DNA of 7,757 bases from Rhodospirillaceae bacterium (GTDB lineage: Bacteria; Pseudomonadota; Alphaproteobacteria; Rhodospirillales; 2-02-FULL-58-16): NCBI GenBank assembly GCA_013349695.1, contig DUZD01000164.1, positions 1 to 7,757 on the forward strand, given 5' to 3'. A model generated the notes under the pieces. That model had not been told where the DNA came from. It made no database searches and saw only the letters and a program-made list of their open reading frames with translations. Shown piece by piece: positions 5,847-7,757 of this stretch. Numbering within the stretch: position 1 is the stretch's first letter; every line of letters starts with the position of its first letter. A program made the translations under genes and the position numbers.

Positions 5847-6446
5847 ATGGCCCAATTCGTTGATCGCTACCTTGAGGAAACGATGGCCATCATCGCCGCC
5901 ATCGACCGCCCCAAGATCGAGGAAATGGCGCGAGGTCTGGCGACGGTCCGTGACCGCGGCGGCAGGCTTTTCATCCTTGGCGTCGGCGGCTCCGCCGGCC
6001 ATGCCAGCCATGCCGTCAATGATTTCCGCAAGATTTGCGGGTTCGAGGCCTATGCCCCCACCGACAACGTCTCCGAACTGACCGCGCGGACCAACGACGA
6101 GGGATGGGAATCGGTCTTCGCCGAGTGGCTGAAGGGATCGCGCCTGAACGCCATGGACGCGGTGCTGGTGTTTTCGGTCGGCGGCGGCAACAGGGAGAAA
6201 AACATTTCCGTCAACCTTGTCCGCGCCCTCGAGCTCGCCCGCAAGTCCGGCACCGGGATCTATGGGGTTGTCGGCTCGGCGGACGGATTTACGGCCCAGG
6301 CCGCCGATGTCTGCGTCGTCATTCCGCCGCTCAACCCACAACTGATCACCCCCCACTGCGAGGGACTGGTGGCGGTGATCTGGCACCTGCTGGTCAGCCA
6401 TCCGGCTTTGAAAACCGCTCAGACGAAGTGGGAGTCCATGCGTTGA
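5847..6446 (+). CDS. SIS-domain sugar-phosphate isomerase, GmhA-like (sedoheptulose 7-phosphate isomerase family)
   Basis: This 199-residue protein (up to 212 if TTG 5808 is used) is a single SIS domain. GmhA converts sedoheptulose 7-phosphate to D-glycero-D-manno-heptose 7-phosphate, the first step of activated heptose synthesis. The sugar-phosphate loop is GVGGSAGHASHAVNDF (45-60), followed by PTDNVSELTARTNDEG (71-86) and FSVGGGNREKNIS (109-121). Aligned by eye to E. coli GmhA, the zinc ligands H61, E65, Q172 and H180 correspond to H55, D59, E172 and H180, so two of four are changed conservatively. That marks a divergent subfamily and substrate may differ. The ATG at 5847 gives the usual FVDRYLEE-type start but has a poor Shine-Dalgarno, so the start is uncertain. 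The stop overlaps the next gene as TTGA. The gmhB-type gene nearby supports a heptose role. Confidence 0.88.
   Translation: MAQFVDRYLEETMAIIAAIDRPKIEEMARGLATVRDRGGRLFILGVGGSAGHASHAVNDFRKICGFEAYAPTDNVSELTARTNDEGWESVFAEWLKGSRLNAMDAVLVFSVGGGNREKNISVNLVRALELARKSGTGIYGVVGSADGFTAQAADVCVVIPPLNPQLITPHCEGLVAVIWHLLVSHPALKTAQTKWESMR
6430..6446 (+). promoter_or_regulatory. Shine-Dalgarno and TTGA overlap that set the SDR start
   Basis: GGGAG at 6430-6434 is eight bases before TTG 6443-6445, which overlaps the TGA of the SIS gene (6444-6446). An in-frame GTG at 6428 is possible but lacks a comparable site. The arrangement implies coupled translation. Confidence 0.6.
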
Positions 6447-7423
6447 CCGCCGGACATTCCCGCTACCTGATCGTCGGCGGGGCCGGGTTCATTGGCAGCC
6501 ATTTCACCGATCGCTTGCTCGCCGATGCCGGCGTCGCCGCCGTCACCCTTTACGATAATTTCTCCTCCGGCCGCGAATGGCACTTTCAGTGTCATCTCGA
6601 CGATCCCAGGCTGAAGGTGGTCCGCGCCGACGTCAAGGACCAGGATCGCCTGACCGAGACGGCGCGCCGCCACGACCTGGTCATTCACCTCGCCTCCAAC
6701 CCCGACATCGCGCTGGCCGCGAACCAACCGGCAATAGATTTCGACGAAGGCACGGCGCTGACCCACCACGTTGTCGAGGCGATGCGTATTTCCGGCTGCC
6801 GGCGCCTCCTTTACGCCTCGGGAAGCGGTATCTACGGCGACCTTGGGGAACTGGAGATCAACGAGGACCACGGGCCGCTGGTGCCCATTTCCACCTATGG
6901 CGCCAGCAAGCTGGCGGGCGAGGCGATCATCGCCGCCTATTGCCATATGTTCGATCTCTCGGCTTGTATCTTTCGGCTTGGCAATGTGGTCGGTGCTCGC
7001 CAGACTCATGGTGTCGGTTTCGATTTCATTCGCGGTCTGCTCACTGAGCCCAGCCGCCTTGACATTCTAGGCGATGGCCGCCAGAGCAAATCCTACATCC
7101 ATGTCGATGACGTCATCTCGGCCGTGCTGCAAGCCAACGCGGGCTCGGCCGTTAAGTACAACGTCTTCAATGTGGCGAGCGGTGATTACATCACCGTCAA
7201 GGAGATCGCCGATCTTGCCGTCGAGTGCGCCGGGCTGAGCACGGAACGGGTCGAATATCGTTTCAGCGGCGGCGAACGCGGCTGGAAGGGCGACGTGCCC
7301 GTCGTTCGCTTCGATACCGGCCGCATTCGGAAATTGGGCTGGAAGTGCCGTCATTCGTCACGCCAAGCGCTCCGCCGTTCCCTGGAGGCGTTGATCGAAG
7401 ATGTCCGGGCCGGCAACCGCTAA
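6443..7423 (+). CDS. extended-SDR NAD-dependent sugar epimerase/dehydratase
   Basis: This 326-residue protein is an extended short-chain dehydrogenase that acts on nucleotide sugars, using bound NAD. The Rossmann motif GGAGFIGS is at 12-19, followed by YDNFSSG (37-43), HLASNPDI (82-89), the catalytic YGASK (Y152, K156), the family FRLGNVVGARQTHGVGFDF (177-195) and the substrate-side GDGRQSKSYIHVDD (210-223). The segment before YGD is YASGSGIYGD (124-133). By eye, the position of the usual catalytic Ser/Thr (S124 of E. coli GalE) is G127, flanked by S126 and S128. The family includes 4-epimerases, 4,6-dehydratases and decarboxylases, and sequence alone does not decide. Between a GmhA-like isomerase and a GmhB-like phosphatase it probably modifies an activated heptose or makes a partner sugar. 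The last 23 bases overlap the next gene. Confidence 0.9.
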   Translation: MTAGHSRYLIVGGAGFIGSHFTDRLLADAGVAAVTLYDNFSSGREWHFQCHLDDPRLKVVRADVKDQDRLTETARRHDLVIHLASNPDIALAANQPAIDFDEGTALTHHVVEAMRISGCRRLLYASGSGIYGDLGELEINEDHGPLVPISTYGASKLAGEAIIAAYCHMFDLSACIFRLGNVVGARQTHGVGFDFIRGLLTEPSRLDILGDGRQSKSYIHVDDVISAVLQANAGSAVKYNVFNVASGDYITVKEIADLAVECAGLSTERVEYRFSGGERGWKGDVPVVRFDTGRIRKLGWKCRHSSRQALRRSLEALIEDVRAGNR

Positions 7424-7757
7424 GCGGACGCGCCGCGCCGTGTTTCTCGACCGCGACGGCGTTCTCAACCAAGCCGTCGTCCGCGACGGCCGTCCTTATC
7501 CGCCGGCCTCGGTCGAGGACTTGCATTTGCTCGCTGGCGCCGAGGACGCCTGCCGTCGTCTCGGCGCCGCCGGCTGGCTGCTGATCTCTGTCACCAACCA
7601 GCCGGATATCGCCAGGGGGACCCAGATCCGGCAACGGGTCGATGCCATCAACGAGGCCTTGCGCCGGCGCTTAGGGCTCGCCGCCATCCGGGTTTGTCCC
7701 CACGACGACGGCGATGGCTGCGCCTGCCGCAAGCCGCGCCCCGGCCTGCTGCTGGAG
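7401..7757 (+). CDS. gmhB: D-glycero-D-manno-heptose 1,7-bisphosphate phosphatase (HAD family), partial, cut by window end
   Basis: The frame is open from ATG 7401 to the last base (119 residues), so the 3' end is missing; complete GmhB proteins are usually about 175-190 residues. It is a class III HAD hydrolase that removes the 1-phosphate (or 7-phosphate, by subfamily) from heptose bisphosphate. HAD motif I is FLDRDGVLN (15-23, nucleophile D17 and D19), motif II is VTNQ (64-67), and motif III lysine is in CRKPRPG (K111). The GmhB zinc loop is present as C99-P-H101 and C107-A-C109. GGAGG at 7384-7388 lies 12 bases upstream of the ATG, and the gene overlaps the SDR by 23 bases. Motif order makes the family clear; the kinase and nucleotidyltransferase of the route are not in the window. 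Confidence 0.88.
   Translation, partial: MSGPATAKRTRRAVFLDRDGVLNQAVVRDGRPYPPASVEDLHLLAGAEDACRRLGAAGWLLISVTNQPDIARGTQIRQRVDAINEALRRRLGLAAIRVCPHDDGDGCACRKPRPGLLLE

Noticed and set aside
6035..6442. N-terminal extension of the SDR frame through the SIS gene
   Set aside because: It is an arginine-rich out-of-frame reading of the SIS gene; the SDR fold starts at the Rossmann motif just after TTG 6443.
1..7757. CRISPR arrays, tRNA or rRNA genes, riboswitches
   Set aside because: No regularly spaced repeats, cloverleaf-like segments or conserved RNA motifs were seen on either strand.

Overview
The window looks like chromosomal DNA from a high-GC alphaproteobacterium, plausibly a Rhodospirillales-type organism. 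That placement is an inference from the alphaproteobacterial style of the Tad/Cpa pilus proteins, the GC-rich codon use and the heptose/nucleotide-sugar genes; no marker gene is present to confirm it.

Region 1 (1-155) has no gene. It holds a strong imperfect hairpin (17-63) and, ending near 119, a sequence resembling the end of an IS3-type insertion sequence. A TTG start with a good Shine-Dalgarno follows 36 bases later.

Region 2 (156-4905) is a tight plus-strand block: cpaE/tadZ, cpaF/tadA, tadB, tadC. These are the localisation ATPase-like protein, the secretion motor ATPase and the two inner-membrane platform proteins of a Tad (Flp) type IVc pilus. Gaps are 19, -4 and 13 bases, so one transcript with translational coupling is likely. 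Pilin, prepilin peptidase, secretin, cpaB and tadD are not in the window, so this is the motor/platform half of the system.

Region 3 (about 4980-5775) is visibly AT-richer than both flanks (one 60-base line at 5401 is 47% GC). It carries a possible promoter, a 105-residue protein of unknown function, and, directly after its stop codon in the same frame, a retropepsin-like aspartic protease reading frame. The protease has no proper start and is broken by a one-base shift near 5582. I read it as a decayed or recoded small-protein plus protease pair, probably acquired horizontally.

Region 4 (about 5775-7757) is a second tight block: a SIS-domain sugar-phosphate isomerase related to GmhA, an extended SDR NAD-dependent epimerase/dehydratase, and the start of a GmhB-type HAD phosphatase cut by the window end. 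The genes overlap by 4 and 23 bases. Together they suggest synthesis of a nucleotide-activated heptose or related sugar for LPS, capsule or glycoprotein. The kinase and nucleotidyltransferase that would complete the route are not seen and may lie to the right.
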